From CAYPGT01 sp964512985 (GTDB lineage Bacteria; Cyanobacteriota; Vampirovibrionia; LMEP-6097), in contig CAZELI010000001.1 of the NCBI GenBank assembly GCA_964512985.1, positions 164,194 through 228,193 on the forward strand: a stretch of 64,000 nt of DNA, given 5' to 3'. Position numbers and translations under genes: made by a program. Positions within the stretch are counted from its first letter, which is position 1. Each line of letters starts with the position of its first letter. Under the pieces are notes generated by a model. That model ran no database searches. It was not told the DNA's origin and saw nothing but the letters and a program-made list of their open reading frames with translations. Positions 9,795 to 17,986 of this stretch are shown in pieces.

Positions 9795-10736
9795 TTAAGC
9801 ACTAAGCGCAGCAGCTCCACCCACGATCTCAGAGATCTCTTGAGTGATGCTTGCTTGGCGGGCTTTGTTGTAAGCGAGGGTGAGTTTCTTAATTACGTCT
9901 CTGGCGTTATTAGTTGCGTTACTCATTGCTGTCATTCTCGCTGCTAGTTCGCTTGTAGTCGCTTCTTGTAAGCTCTGATAAACCCTATTCTCTATATACA
10001 TAGGAGTAAGAGTTTCTATTAGAGTTGCCACGTCTGGATCGTAAATGACATATGCTTCAGGCTTCGCTCTCTGAGCTTCGCCTGACAAGTCTGGCTTGGT
10101 TCTCTGAGCTTCGCCTGACAAGTCTGCTTTAGTTTGTACTGGCAAGAAATTAAAACTCTCTACTTCACTATTAACTAGTGATATAAACTTAGTAGTAATA
10201 ACTTCTACTTTATCAACAGCACCTTGTAAATAAAGTTCTATTGCTTTATTTGCTATTGAGCTTGCTTCATCACTAGTAGGAAGAGAATTAAGATTAACAA
10301 AAGCCTCTATAATTTCTACACCTTGATTCTTGTAAATAGCCTTACTGAAAGCAGCTCTAGCTTTACGTCCTACGGTAATAAGCTTTACAGTCTTACCTGC
10401 TTCTTTAAGAGCTTGGATTCTTTTAATAGTAGTCTTGATAATGTTTGCATTATAAGCACCGCATAGACCACGGTCTGAGCTAATCACTAGTAAGAGTACT
10501 GTATTAACTACAGGCTTATTTTTGAGCATAGGATAATTTTCTAGATCGCTTGCATCTGCTGATGCCATGAGTTTATTGAAAAGTTCGGTGATCTTCGCTG
10601 AATATGGTCTAGTTGCAAGCAGCTTCTTCTGCATTTTATTCACTTTAGCGGCAGCTACTAGCTTCATCGCCGAAGTGATCTTCATGGTCTTCTTCGTAGA
10701 ACCGATCTTAACTCTGATTTCTTTTTGGTTAGCCAT
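9795..10736 (-). CDS. atpG: ATP synthase F1 gamma subunit
   Basis: Central rotor shaft of F1-ATPase. N-terminal IRVKIGSTKKTMKITSAMKLV and C-terminal YNKARQASITQEISEIVGGA are the two conserved helices that form the coiled-coil shaft. SDRGLCGAYN lies in the Rossmann-like part. At 313 residues it is longer than the E. coli protein (287), mainly through a repeated loop at residues 203-226. No other atp genes are nearby, so the gene is separated from the usual operon and instead precedes deoA. A TATACT box lies 10 nt before the ATG. Confidence 0.95.
   Translation of the reverse strand: MANQKEIRVKIGSTKKTMKITSAMKLVAAAKVNKMQKKLLATRPYSAKITELFNKLMASADASDLENYPMLKNKPVVNTVLLLVISSDRGLCGAYNANIIKTTIKRIQALKEAGKTVKLITVGRKARAAFSKAIYKNQGVEIIEAFVNLNSLPTSDEASSIANKAIELYLQGAVDKVEVITTKFISLVNSEVESFNFLPVQTKADLSGEAQRTKPDLSGEAQRAKPEAYVIYDPDVATLIETLTPMYIENRVYQSLQEATTSELAARMTAMSNATNNARDVIKKLTLAYNKARQASITQEISEIVGGAAALSA
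10060..10125 (-). repeat. 33-nt tandem duplication inside atpG
   Basis: Two adjacent 33-nt units (10060-10092 and 10093-10125) differ at only a few positions and encode the 11-residue repeat (T/A)KPDLSGEAQR. They lie in the loop that in E. coli AtpG is also variable, so the frame and the conserved helices are unaffected. Confidence 0.85.
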
Positions 10737-10801
10737 AACTCTTTTAAGTATAGCAATGTGCTGTCATCCTGAGCATAGGCGTCAACTTAAGCCAAAAATC
10801 T

Positions 10802-10909
10802 CGTCATCCTGAGGAGGAGCCGAAGGCGACGACGTCAGGATCCACTACTAAAAAATCTCATGAATAGTGGATCCTTACGGTCGGGCTGCGCCCTCCCTCA
10901 GGATGACGA
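10802..10909. repeat. Modular palindromic intergenic repeat, copy 1
   Basis: About 108 nt bounded by CGTCATCCTGAGG and CCTCAGGATGACG, with GGATCCACTA / TAGTGGATCC near the centre. Each arm carries its own small hairpin: GCC-GAA-GGC on the left and, read on the minus strand, GGGC-GCA-GCCC on the right. A partial copy of the end (GTCATCCTGAG) lies just before, at 10763. It sits between atpG and murQ, both on the minus strand. Confidence 0.9.
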
Positions 10910-10915
10910 AATTAA

Positions 10916-11776
10916 TTAAGGTTTGCCTATTTCTATTATTGCTTTCTTCACTTTGTATTGACATTTCTCTAAAGCTCCCACAGCCTCAGCTTCAGAACAA
11001 TTAGTTAAGTGCTTAACTAATCCTATCGCTCGTTTCTTAAGCTTAACGTTAGTGGCCTGCACATCCACCATTAGATTGCCCATAACTTTTCCAAGTTTAA
11101 CCATAAGACCAGTCGAGATCATATTAAGAGTAATTTTTTGAGCGGTGCCAGCTTTAAGACGAGTGCTGCCAGCAAGTATCTCTGCACCCGTGTCTAAGAA
11201 TATATAATGTTCTGCATATTTAAAACTAAGAGCATCAGGATTATTCGCCATGGCAATGGTTCTAGAACCTTTATCCTTAGCAGCTTTCAGGGCACCTATA
11301 ACATATGGTGCGCCGCCACTTGCACTAATAGCAATTAACGTATCTTGGCTAGTAAGAGTTTCAGAGATGATTGCATATCCAGCTTCTTCATTGTCTTCAG
11401 CACCTTCTACTGGATGCCTGATAGCTCTATCGCCACCAGCAATTATTCCTTGCACCATATTAGGGTGCGTCGAGAAAGTAGGGAGACACTCAGAAGCATC
11501 TAATACTCCCAAACGCCCACTAGTACCAGCTCCTATGTAAAACAATCTAGGACCTTTGTATGTTGTGGGATGAGCAGGGTCATAAGGTTCTAGTTCATCT
11601 TGAATTGATTTAAATTGATCGTAAATTATATCTATAGCTTTAGCGATTTGATTAGATGCTTTCTCCAATGCTGCCCAAACAGCTTTATCTTCATCTATAT
11701 AGCAATCTACAAACTCCTCTGTACTGAGCTTGTCGAGGTTTTGTGTATTAGGATTGTGACTCTCAGTGTTGGACAT
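10916..11776 (-). CDS. murQ: N-acetylmuramic acid 6-phosphate etherase
   Basis: Cleaves the lactyl ether of N-acetylmuramate-6-phosphate to give N-acetylglucosamine-6-phosphate and lactate in cell-wall recycling. A SIS sugar-isomerase fold is visible with GAGTSGRLGVLDASECLPTF and ISASGGAPYV, and the N-terminus keeps the family pattern NPxTxxLDxLSTxE. The ATG at 11776 fits that pattern. A TATAAT box at 11784-11789 lies 7 nt upstream, inside the end of the oppF-like gene, so the mRNA may be leaderless. It may also be read from the metF-oppF transcript. No anhydro-muramate kinase is nearby. Confidence 0.93.
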   Translation of the reverse strand: MSNTESHNPNTQNLDKLSTEEFVDCYIDEDKAVWAALEKASNQIAKAIDIIYDQFKSIQDELEPYDPAHPTTYKGPRLFYIGAGTSGRLGVLDASECLPTFSTHPNMVQGIIAGGDRAIRHPVEGAEDNEEAGYAIISETLTSQDTLIAISASGGAPYVIGALKAAKDKGSRTIAMANNPDALSFKYAEHYIFLDTGAEILAGSTRLKAGTAQKITLNMISTGLMVKLGKVMGNLMVDVQATNVKLKKRAIGLVKHLTNCSEAEAVGALEKCQYKVKKAIIEIGKP

Positions 11777-11784
11777 AGATAAAA

Positions 11785-12759
11785 TTATACAAGCAAGCAA
11801 CTTGCGTAATGCTCACTAGCTTTAGCTTCTAAGGCTGGCTTGGTTACTTTACATTCAGCAATCGCCATTGGACATCTAGTATGGAAGGGACAGCCTGAAG
11901 GTATATCAGTGGGTTTAGGGACGTCACCTTCTAGTAGAATCTTCACTCTATCTCTTTGTCTAGGATCAGGTACTGGAGCAGAGCTTAAGAGTGCTTTAGT
12001 GTAAGGATGTAGAGGATTAGAGAACAATTCTTCTTTAGTTGCTATCTCTACTATCTCGCCTAAATACATTACCGCTACACGATCTGCGATATATTTCACT
12101 ACACCAAGATTATGGGCGATGAATAAGAAGCTTATGCCAAGCTCTCCCTGTAAGCGTTTCAGCAGATGTAATACTTTCCATTGAATAGATACGTCTAAAG
12201 CACTGACTGCTTCATCGGCAATGATAAATTTAGGATTGAGGGCTAGGGCTCTTGCTATGCACACTCTCTGATTCTGTCCGCCAGAGCATTGATGCGGAAA
12301 TTTAGTAGCTATACTTTCATCTAATTCTACTAACTTTAGTAATTCATAAACTCGCTCTCTGATTTGCTCTTCAGTGCCACGCTTATGTACTCTAAGTGGC
12401 TCTGCGATACTGTCATAAATCTTATAACGTGGATCCAGACTGGAGAAGGGATTCTGGAATATCATCTGCATATCCTGACGCTTATTCCTTAAGGCTTCTC
12501 CTTTAAGTTTCAGAACATTCTCGCCTTGAAATATTACTTCACCCTGATCAGCCTCTATAAGTTTCAGGATTAATCTAGCTGTAGTAGACTTGCCGCAGCC
12601 AGATTCACCAACTATGGTCAAACACTCTCCAGGATAGATATCTAAGCTTATATTGCTTACAGCTTTAAGCGTCTTGCTTGCTTTACCAAAGAAATTTTTC
12701 TCTATTGCAAATTGTTTGCTGAGATTTTTGATTTGGACTAGTGGTGTACTTTCAGCCAT
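11785..12759 (-). CDS. Oligopeptide/dipeptide ABC transporter ATP-binding protein
   Basis: Energising subunit of a peptide importer of the OppF/DppF type. Walker A GESGCGKST, signature SGGQNQR and Walker B FIIADEAVSALD are intact. The C-terminal extension with CPFHTRCPMA is the Cys-containing oligopeptide_HPY domain typical of these subunits. Length 324 is normal. The start overlaps the metF stop by 1 nt (TAATG). No permease or binding-protein gene is in the window, so its partners must be encoded elsewhere. Next to murQ, it could import murein peptides, but this is inference. Confidence 0.88.
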   Translation of the reverse strand: MAESTPLVQIKNLSKQFAIEKNFFGKASKTLKAVSNISLDIYPGECLTIVGESGCGKSTTARLILKLIEADQGEVIFQGENVLKLKGEALRNKRQDMQMIFQNPFSSLDPRYKIYDSIAEPLRVHKRGTEEQIRERVYELLKLVELDESIATKFPHQCSGGQNQRVCIARALALNPKFIIADEAVSALDVSIQWKVLHLLKRLQGELGISFLFIAHNLGVVKYIADRVAVMYLGEIVEIATKEELFSNPLHPYTKALLSSAPVPDPRQRDRVKILLEGDVPKPTDIPSGCPFHTRCPMAIAECKVTKPALEAKASEHYASCLLV

Positions 12760-13664
12760 TAGGTTATAGATTTGATTACATGATCTAAGATATCTTCTTG
12801 TCCTATTGCCATGATGTGTATGCCCTTCAGTGGCGTGGTTTTGATATAAGAGACGAGATCATGAGCGAGTTCTAGACCTTGCTTTTGTTGAGAGCTTTTT
12901 GCAGACTCGGATTTAGGATCTTGGTCTCCAATGGCTTGTTCCATAAGTTCTAGATGAGAATCCGGCACTGTTACTCCGAAGATATTTTTATTCATGAAAT
13001 TAGCTTGAGCAAGAGCTTTTAGTGGAGTGATACCTAGTATAGTTTTGGAAGCAAGTTCGTCTCCGATAGACTCGATAAATTTATCTATCTGTTCTTTCTC
13101 AAAACAAATCTGTGTTTGAAAGAATTCTATTCCCATGTCTATGCGTTTAAGCATGGTGTCTTTTTGTGCTGCAAGGTTGGGTACTCCTGGATGAGCCGCC
13201 GCAGCCATGCAGTAATCTGGTACACCTTCTTTAAGTGGGTTACCCTCTAGATCTTTGCCTGCTTTAAGTGTACTAATAGCTTGAATTAAATCTTCTGTAT
13301 TGAAATCAAAACACTTCTCTTCTTTGATCGGCTCTAACGGAGCATCACCGCGCAAGATTAAAATGTTCGCGAGTCCTAGAGCTGCTCCACCAAGAAGATC
13401 AGATTGCAGAGCCAAGCGATTTCTATCTCTACAAGTCACTTGCCAAATAGCATCTACGCCAGCTTCTTTCTGTATTAAATAACTTAAGACAAGTGAACAC
13501 ATCTTCATGGCAGCACCAGAATTATCGGTGATATTGATTGCTGATACTAGTTTACTGATTTTCTTAGCATTCGCGATAGCCTGTTCTGGGTGAGAGCCTT
13601 TAGGGGGATTGATTTCCGCGGTAATGATAAACTTCTTGTTTTCTAGATCTGCTCTTAAGGACAC
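12759..13664 (-). CDS. metF: Methylenetetrahydrofolate reductase
   Basis: Flavoenzyme that reduces 5,10-methylene-THF to 5-methyl-THF, the methyl donor for MetH. It has the TIM-barrel start with EINPPKG, the folate-site pattern NITDN and the ILRGDAP segment. Length 301 fits the bacterial family (about 290-310). The start is a GTG at 13664 with no Shine-Dalgarno. The stop overlaps the ATG of the ABC ATPase by 1 nt. A palindromic repeat separates its start from mreB. Confidence 0.88.
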   Translation of the reverse strand: MSLRADLENKKFIITAEINPPKGSHPEQAIANAKKISKLVSAINITDNSGAAMKMCSLVLSYLIQKEAGVDAIWQVTCRDRNRLALQSDLLGGAALGLANILILRGDAPLEPIKEEKCFDFNTEDLIQAISTLKAGKDLEGNPLKEGVPDYCMAAAAHPGVPNLAAQKDTMLKRIDMGIEFFQTQICFEKEQIDKFIESIGDELASKTILGITPLKALAQANFMNKNIFGVTVPDSHLELMEQAIGDQDPKSESAKSSQQKQGLELAHDLVSYIKTTPLKGIHIMAIGQEDILDHVIKSIT

Positions 13665-13726
13665 AATGTGTTTATGGTATCACTGTAGTATGATCATTGT
13701 AACTACCTTTTAATTACTTGCTCGTT

Positions 13727-13842
13727 CGTCATCCTGAGGAGGAGCCGAAGGCGACGACGTAAGGATCCACTACTATACCTTTGAAGAAGTTAGGTTAAGA
13801 GTGGATCCTTACGGTCGGGCTTCGCCCTCCCTCAGGATGACG
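13727..13842. repeat. Modular palindromic intergenic repeat, copy 2
   Basis: Same ends and central GGATCCAC/GTGGATCC as copy 1. The left arm has GCC-GAA-GGC; the right arm has GGGC-GAA-GCCC on the minus strand. It lies between the divergent metF and mreB genes, so here it is not in a terminator position. Confidence 0.9.
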
Positions 13843-13937
13843 AGATAAACAGATAATAAGCATTTGCGAATTATTATTAATTTTTTCATATAGTTATTTA
13901 TAGATATTTTGCAGTCTTATCCTATAGAATAGAGGTT

Positions 13938-14987
13938 ATGGGTTTTTTTAGTAGATTTTCGAGAAATATTGGAATAGATTTAGGAACAGCTAATACATTG
14001 GTCTGTACGGAGGAGGGGATTATCCTAAGAGAGCCAAGTGTAGTGGCAGTGAGCCGTGATAGTGGTGAAGTTTTAGCAGTTGGCGAAGAAGCAAGAGCGA
14101 TGCTTGGGCGTACGCCAAATCATATAATTGCAACTCGACCTTTAAGAGATGGAGTGATTGCAGACTTTCGTCATGCAGAAATGATGCTTAGATATTTTCT
14201 CGAGAAAGCTACTGGTAAAGGAGCTTTCAGACCACTTAGCAAACCAAGAATCGCAATTGGTATCCCTAGTGGTATCACTGAAGTAGAGAGAAGAGCAGTA
14301 CGTGAAGCAGCAGAGAACGCTGGTGCTGGTCAAGTATTTTTAATTGAAGAGCCGATGGCGGCAGCGATAGGAGCAGGACTTGCAGTAGCAGATCCAATAG
14401 GTAGCATGATAGTAGATATCGGTGGTGGTACTACTGAAGTAGCTGTTATATCACTTTCTGGGATTGTGATTTCTGAAAGTATTAGAATTGCGGGTGATGA
14501 ACTTAATGAATCTATAGTTACTTACATGAAGAAGGTTTACAACCTATCTATCGGTGAGACTACTGCAGAGAACGTTAAGATCAAGCTTGGCTCAGCGTTT
14601 AAGATTAGTGATGCTTCTGATGCTGATCAACTCGAAGTGAGAGGACTTAACTTACTCAATGGTCTTCCTAGAACGGTTCTTATCAGCAGACCAGAAGTAA
14701 GAGAAGCGATGTCAGAGCCTTTAGCATCTATCGTTGAATCTGTGAAACGTACTTTAGAGAGAGTTCCTCCAGAGTTAGCTGCTGATGTCTATGATAGAGG
14801 TATTGTTCTAGCTGGCGGTGGCGCTTTATTACAAGGTCTAGATGAGATGATTAGTCATGAGACTGAAGTGCCGGTGCATGTTGCAGAAGATCCACTATCT
14901 TGTGTGGTACTTGGTGCAGGTAGAGTGTTAATCGACAAATCACTTAGAAGAGTATTAGAGATAGCTGGTGAGCCAACCTTTGTATAA
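13938..14987 (+). CDS. mreB: Rod-shape actin homologue MreB
   Basis: Bacterial actin that directs lateral wall synthesis. The N-terminal amphipathic helix (GFFSRFSR) is followed by phosphate-1 motif GIDLGTANT, phosphate-2 DIGGGTTE and the adenosine motif GGGALLQG. Length 349 is typical. It is the first gene of mreB-mreC-rsfS. A TAGAAT box at 13925-13930 ends 7 nt before the ATG, with weak GAGG within the gap. The organism is therefore likely rod-shaped or elongated. Confidence 0.97.
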   Translation: MGFFSRFSRNIGIDLGTANTLVCTEEGIILREPSVVAVSRDSGEVLAVGEEARAMLGRTPNHIIATRPLRDGVIADFRHAEMMLRYFLEKATGKGAFRPLSKPRIAIGIPSGITEVERRAVREAAENAGAGQVFLIEEPMAAAIGAGLAVADPIGSMIVDIGGGTTEVAVISLSGIVISESIRIAGDELNESIVTYMKKVYNLSIGETTAENVKIKLGSAFKISDASDADQLEVRGLNLLNGLPRTVLISRPEVREAMSEPLASIVESVKRTLERVPPELAADVYDRGIVLAGGGALLQGLDEMISHETEVPVHVAEDPLSCVVLGAGRVLIDKSLRRVLEIAGEPTFV

Positions 14988-14990
14988 AAC

Positions 14991-15893
14991 GTGGACGATT
15001 TTTCAAACTCTAACAAAATTTTATACAAGTCTACATTAGGGCTTAGATCACTAATAGTTCCGATTTTACTTTCACTAATTCTTATTTGGGTTTTTAATAG
15101 ACCTTTGAGTGCGGTTGCTTTGTTTGGTTATAAAATCACAGGAGCCTTTATTCATAATAGTTACGAAGGTATTAAGCATACTCAGCAAGAAGCTGCTGAT
15201 TTACTTTCAGCTCAGCGTAAGGCTAATAAGCTTGAATTTGCTAACAAGTTATTGCTCATTGAGAATGCGGAACTTAAATCACAAATCGACAAGTTGCCTT
15301 ATTACGAAAACGCTTTAAATTTTAAAAACAACTTTAATTATCAAACAGTTTTTGCGCATGTTCTAGGTCGCAGCCCTGATGCTTGGCATAAGCAAATCAT
15401 CATTGATAAAGGATCTAAGGATGGTATTGTACTAGGACGTGGAGTTATTACTGAGAAGGGTATTGTTGGACAAGTAACTAAAGTTGGTTATGGTAGTGCA
15501 ATCGTGCAGTTGGTTTTTAATCCTGAATGGCGCATGGGAGTTAAGATAGCGAGGCTCAATCAATATGGGGTGCTTAATGGTAACTATCCAGAATTACCAT
15601 TCTTGCAGTTTATTACGGTAGATTCAGAAGTGGCAGTTGGGGATGAGATTGTTACATCTGGTATTTGCATTGACGTGGATAATTGTCCTTATCCTGAGAA
15701 CTTCCCAGTAGGCAAGGTCATCCAGGTCAAGCACGACCCAAATGTGGTAGACTTAGTCGTCAAGGTCAAATTCTATGAGGATTTGGGCAATATAAGAGAA
15801 ATATTCGTACTAAGCCCCAAGGCAAAAAATCATGCAAAAACCCAATCTCAAATCAGTGATGCTGGAAAGACCCCAAGCGAAGAAGAAGGCTAA
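14991..15893 (+). CDS. mreC: Rod-shape-determining protein MreC
   Basis: Bitopic scaffold of the elongation machinery. One membrane segment (about 20-40), a coiled coil (about 65-110) and the beta-barrel domain with GRSPDAWHKQIIIDKGS and GIVGQV are seen. The start is a GTG 3 nt after the mreB stop. The C-terminal 20 codons overlap rsfS in another frame. mreD, which usually follows, is missing here; rsfS takes its place. Confidence 0.95.
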   Translation: MDDFSNSNKILYKSTLGLRSLIVPILLSLILIWVFNRPLSAVALFGYKITGAFIHNSYEGIKHTQQEAADLLSAQRKANKLEFANKLLLIENAELKSQIDKLPYYENALNFKNNFNYQTVFAHVLGRSPDAWHKQIIIDKGSKDGIVLGRGVITEKGIVGQVTKVGYGSAIVQLVFNPEWRMGVKIARLNQYGVLNGNYPELPFLQFITVDSEVAVGDEIVTSGICIDVDNCPYPENFPVGKVIQVKHDPNVVDLVVKVKFYEDLGNIREIFVLSPKAKNHAKTQSQISDAGKTPSEEEG

Positions 15894-16260
15894 TGCTGAT
15901 AAGGACGCTGTTGCTTTAAGACAATTAGTGTTCAGCATTGCAAACTTGGCAGAAGACAAGAAAGCTATAGATACAGAGGTGCTGGATATAACTAAAGTTG
16001 CGGATATCGCAGATTATATAATCATTGCTTCAGCTTCCAACCCTGCTCAGCTTAAAGCTATCTCCCGTCATATCGAAGAAACCCTCTCCGAGCAAGGCAT
16101 GGAACCTACTCATAAGGAAGGTAAGTATGGTACTAAGTGGTATCTATTAGATTACTTAGACTTCGTCGTGCATATCATCGACGAGTCAGCAAGAGAGTTT
16201 TATAACCTTGAAGAGCTTTGGCATGAGGCTGTGTTTATTCCTAGAGACGAGTGGAGTTAA
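15832..16260 (+). CDS. rsfS: Ribosomal silencing factor RsfS
   Basis: Binds uL14 on the 50S subunit and blocks subunit joining in starvation. The conserved parts DYIIIASASNPAQLKAI, GTKWYLLDYLDFVVHI and REFYNLEELW are intact. The 142-residue form includes about 25 extra N-terminal residues that overlap mreC by 62 nt. A second ATG at 15859 would cut the overlap to 35 nt. Neither has a clear Shine-Dalgarno, so translation is probably coupled to mreC. Confidence 0.93.
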   Translation: MQKPNLKSVMLERPQAKKKANADKDAVALRQLVFSIANLAEDKKAIDTEVLDITKVADIADYIIIASASNPAQLKAISRHIEETLSEQGMEPTHKEGKYGTKWYLLDYLDFVVHIIDESAREFYNLEELWHEAVFIPRDEWS

Positions 16261-16262
16261 GT

Positions 16263-17330
16263 TTATGTCAAGGCATATCGAGTTGCGCGACCTTTGCCGT
16301 ATTGTTTGATTTGTTTAGCTTTTACCATCATTGCCAAATATTTTTTGATGCTACCTTGACTCTCTGATAATTGTTCAGAGATTTTACTTATATTTAGTTT
16401 GCCATGCTGTTCAAGCAAGCTAATGATTTGAGCTTCGATAGGATGTAAGTGTAGTCCAAGTATCGTTTCTTTGCTAATTTTGTTCTCTAATTTTTGTTTT
16501 TGTTTTCTCAAAGACCTGAAAAAAAACAATAGCCAAGGTTGATAATCAGGCTCATCTTTAGTGAATGATTGTTGAGTACGCCTCAAAGCTAAATAGTAAG
16601 TGTCTTTGCTAGCTTCAATAATATTTTCTAATGAGCTATATGGTACATAACTAAAGTTTGATTTTAGTAACAAAAACGTTGTTAACAAGCGAGACAATCT
16701 ACCATTACCATCCTGAAAAGGATGTATCGCCAGAAACACTACTATAAATACAGCTAGAACTAATAATGGATGCATTACTTTGTCATCTAGATTGGTACGT
16801 GTCCAATAAACAAGCTCTTGCATTTTGTAAGGAGTCTCAAACGGAGTCACTGTCTCAAAAACAACACCTAAGCTTTTACCAGTATGATCGTAAGCTTCTA
16901 CGTGATTAGGAAATTTTTTATACTCGCCACGATGCCTATCATCCTTATCTGAATACTTCAATAGCATCCCGTGTAATTGTTTAATGAGGTTTTCAGTTAG
17001 AGGCATATTGGCATAATTTTCAAAAATTTCTTGAGCCAAGTATGCATAGCCAGCAACTTCTTGCTCATCTCTCGATTTAAAGGATTTTTGTTTTAACCTT
17101 GTGAAAATTTTCTCTACTTCTTGATCTGAAAGCTTTGAACCTTCAATACGCGTAGAAGAACCTGTACTCTCTATGGTTGCAGATTTACGCAGATCATTTA
17201 ATCTATCTGGAGCCAGAGTACTAATTGCTCTCCAATTACCTTTATAGTCTTCTAGTTCAGCAATGATATTTAGAACTTCATCATTGAGTCCAAGTTGACT
17301 TAAATTTAGAGAGTTTAGCTTAAAATCCAT
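16263..17330 (-). CDS. Fic-domain adenylyltransferase with C-terminal winged helix
   Basis: Class II Fic protein, predicted to transfer AMP to a target. The catalytic loop HPFQDGNGRLSR (His203) is complete and the N-terminal inhibitory motif SSTRIEG (residues 58-64, Glu63) is present, so activity is likely held off until triggered. The last 65 residues form a winged-helix-like domain (LNISKISEQLSESQGSIKKYL). Its promoter lies under three repeats of about 11 bp at 17350-17382. The leader has AAGG before the ATG. The target is unknown. A second, diverged Fic gene of the same plan is at 51824-52852. Confidence 0.9.
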   Translation of the reverse strand: MDFKLNSLNLSQLGLNDEVLNIIAELEDYKGNWRAISTLAPDRLNDLRKSATIESTGSSTRIEGSKLSDQEVEKIFTRLKQKSFKSRDEQEVAGYAYLAQEIFENYANMPLTENLIKQLHGMLLKYSDKDDRHRGEYKKFPNHVEAYDHTGKSLGVVFETVTPFETPYKMQELVYWTRTNLDDKVMHPLLVLAVFIVVFLAIHPFQDGNGRLSRLLTTFLLLKSNFSYVPYSSLENIIEASKDTYYLALRRTQQSFTKDEPDYQPWLLFFFRSLRKQKQKLENKISKETILGLHLHPIEAQIISLLEQHGKLNISKISEQLSESQGSIKKYLAMMVKAKQIKQYGKGRATRYALT

Positions 17331-17349
17331 AATTTAACCTTATAGATAC

Positions 17350-17382
17350 TAATTATACCCGAATCGTATCCGATTGTAACCG
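17350..17382 (-). promoter_or_regulatory. fic promoter overlapped by three ~11-bp direct repeats
   Basis: Read on the minus strand, TTACAA (17374-17379) and TATAAT (17352-17357) are spaced by 16 nt. The same 33 bp divides into three adjacent similar units (17350-17360, 17361-17371, 17372-17382; plus-strand pattern AATNNTANCC). Units one helical turn apart over the promoter are what an operator bound by several repressor subunits looks like. The encoded Fic protein has a C-terminal winged helix that could be the ligand (inference). Confidence 0.65.
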
Positions 17383-17400
17383 TAAATAGCTGATTTATCA

Positions 17401-17488
17401 TTTCAGCCATATTTTCAGCCAATTTCAGCCATAAAATTTAAAATATGAATATTTGTGAATAAATATGAATAAATATGAATAAATATTA
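17401..17488. repeat. Short tandem arrays between fic and its neighbour
   Basis: Three copies of TTTCAGCCA (17401-17409, 17413-17421, 17423-17431) are followed by 10-bp units AAATATGAAT at 17441, a variant at 17451, and 17461 and 17471, running to 17488. The last unit includes the stop codon of the neighbouring gene. Such arrays could be slippage-prone or protein-binding; no function is shown. Confidence 0.7.
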
Positions 17489-17884
17489 GGCTGCTGCTAC
17501 TACTTCTCCAGTAGTATCATTAAATCTGATTCCTGGTTCGATTATAGCTGCTAATTGTTGAAATTTCCTAACTACAGAAGCCCAAGTAGCTGGTAAACCA
17601 TAACTTGGCCTGTCTTTATCTTCATCAGCAGAATTTCTATCTTTAGTGGCTTCTTTAACGTTTTTTACTACAGCATCACGTACGGAGTGTAGTGTTTTTG
17701 TTAGTGCTGCTTCTCTTTGCCCTGATGCTTCAATATCTCTTTTTAGAGCCCCTAATGCTGAAGTTATTTCATTCCCAGCGTTTAAAAAGTCAGTATCACT
17801 TATTTCTGTGTTTTTCGGTGCAGATAAAACTTTAAAATTTCTTATTGCACCAGCAAGTTCATTAAAGGAAAGTTGAATAGTCAT
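17486..17884 (-). CDS. Hypothetical small protein
   Basis: Not recognised. 132 residues, helical, no signal peptide or membrane helix; highly charged middle (residues about 75-95, rich in Asp, Lys, Arg). It has AGGAG 5 nt before the ATG and TATAAT just upstream of that, so expression looks real. It is upstream of fic on the same strand. It could be a Fic partner, but the intervening promoter and repeat arrays argue that the two are controlled separately. Confidence 0.55.
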   Translation of the reverse strand: MTIQLSFNELAGAIRNFKVLSAPKNTEISDTDFLNAGNEITSALGALKRDIEASGQREAALTKTLHSVRDAVVKNVKEATKDRNSADEDKDRPSYGLPATWASVVRKFQQLAAIIEPGIRFNDTTGEVVAAA

Positions 17885-17986
17885 AATACTCCTGATTATA
17901 GCAATATTAGATATTACTTTGCAGAAAAATTATCCATACTCTTATATCTAATAAAAACCCCACTAAATATGTATTAATCGATTGCC

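Noticed and set aside
17401..17488. CRISPR array
   Set aside because: Units are 9-12 bp without regular spacers and no cas genes are present.
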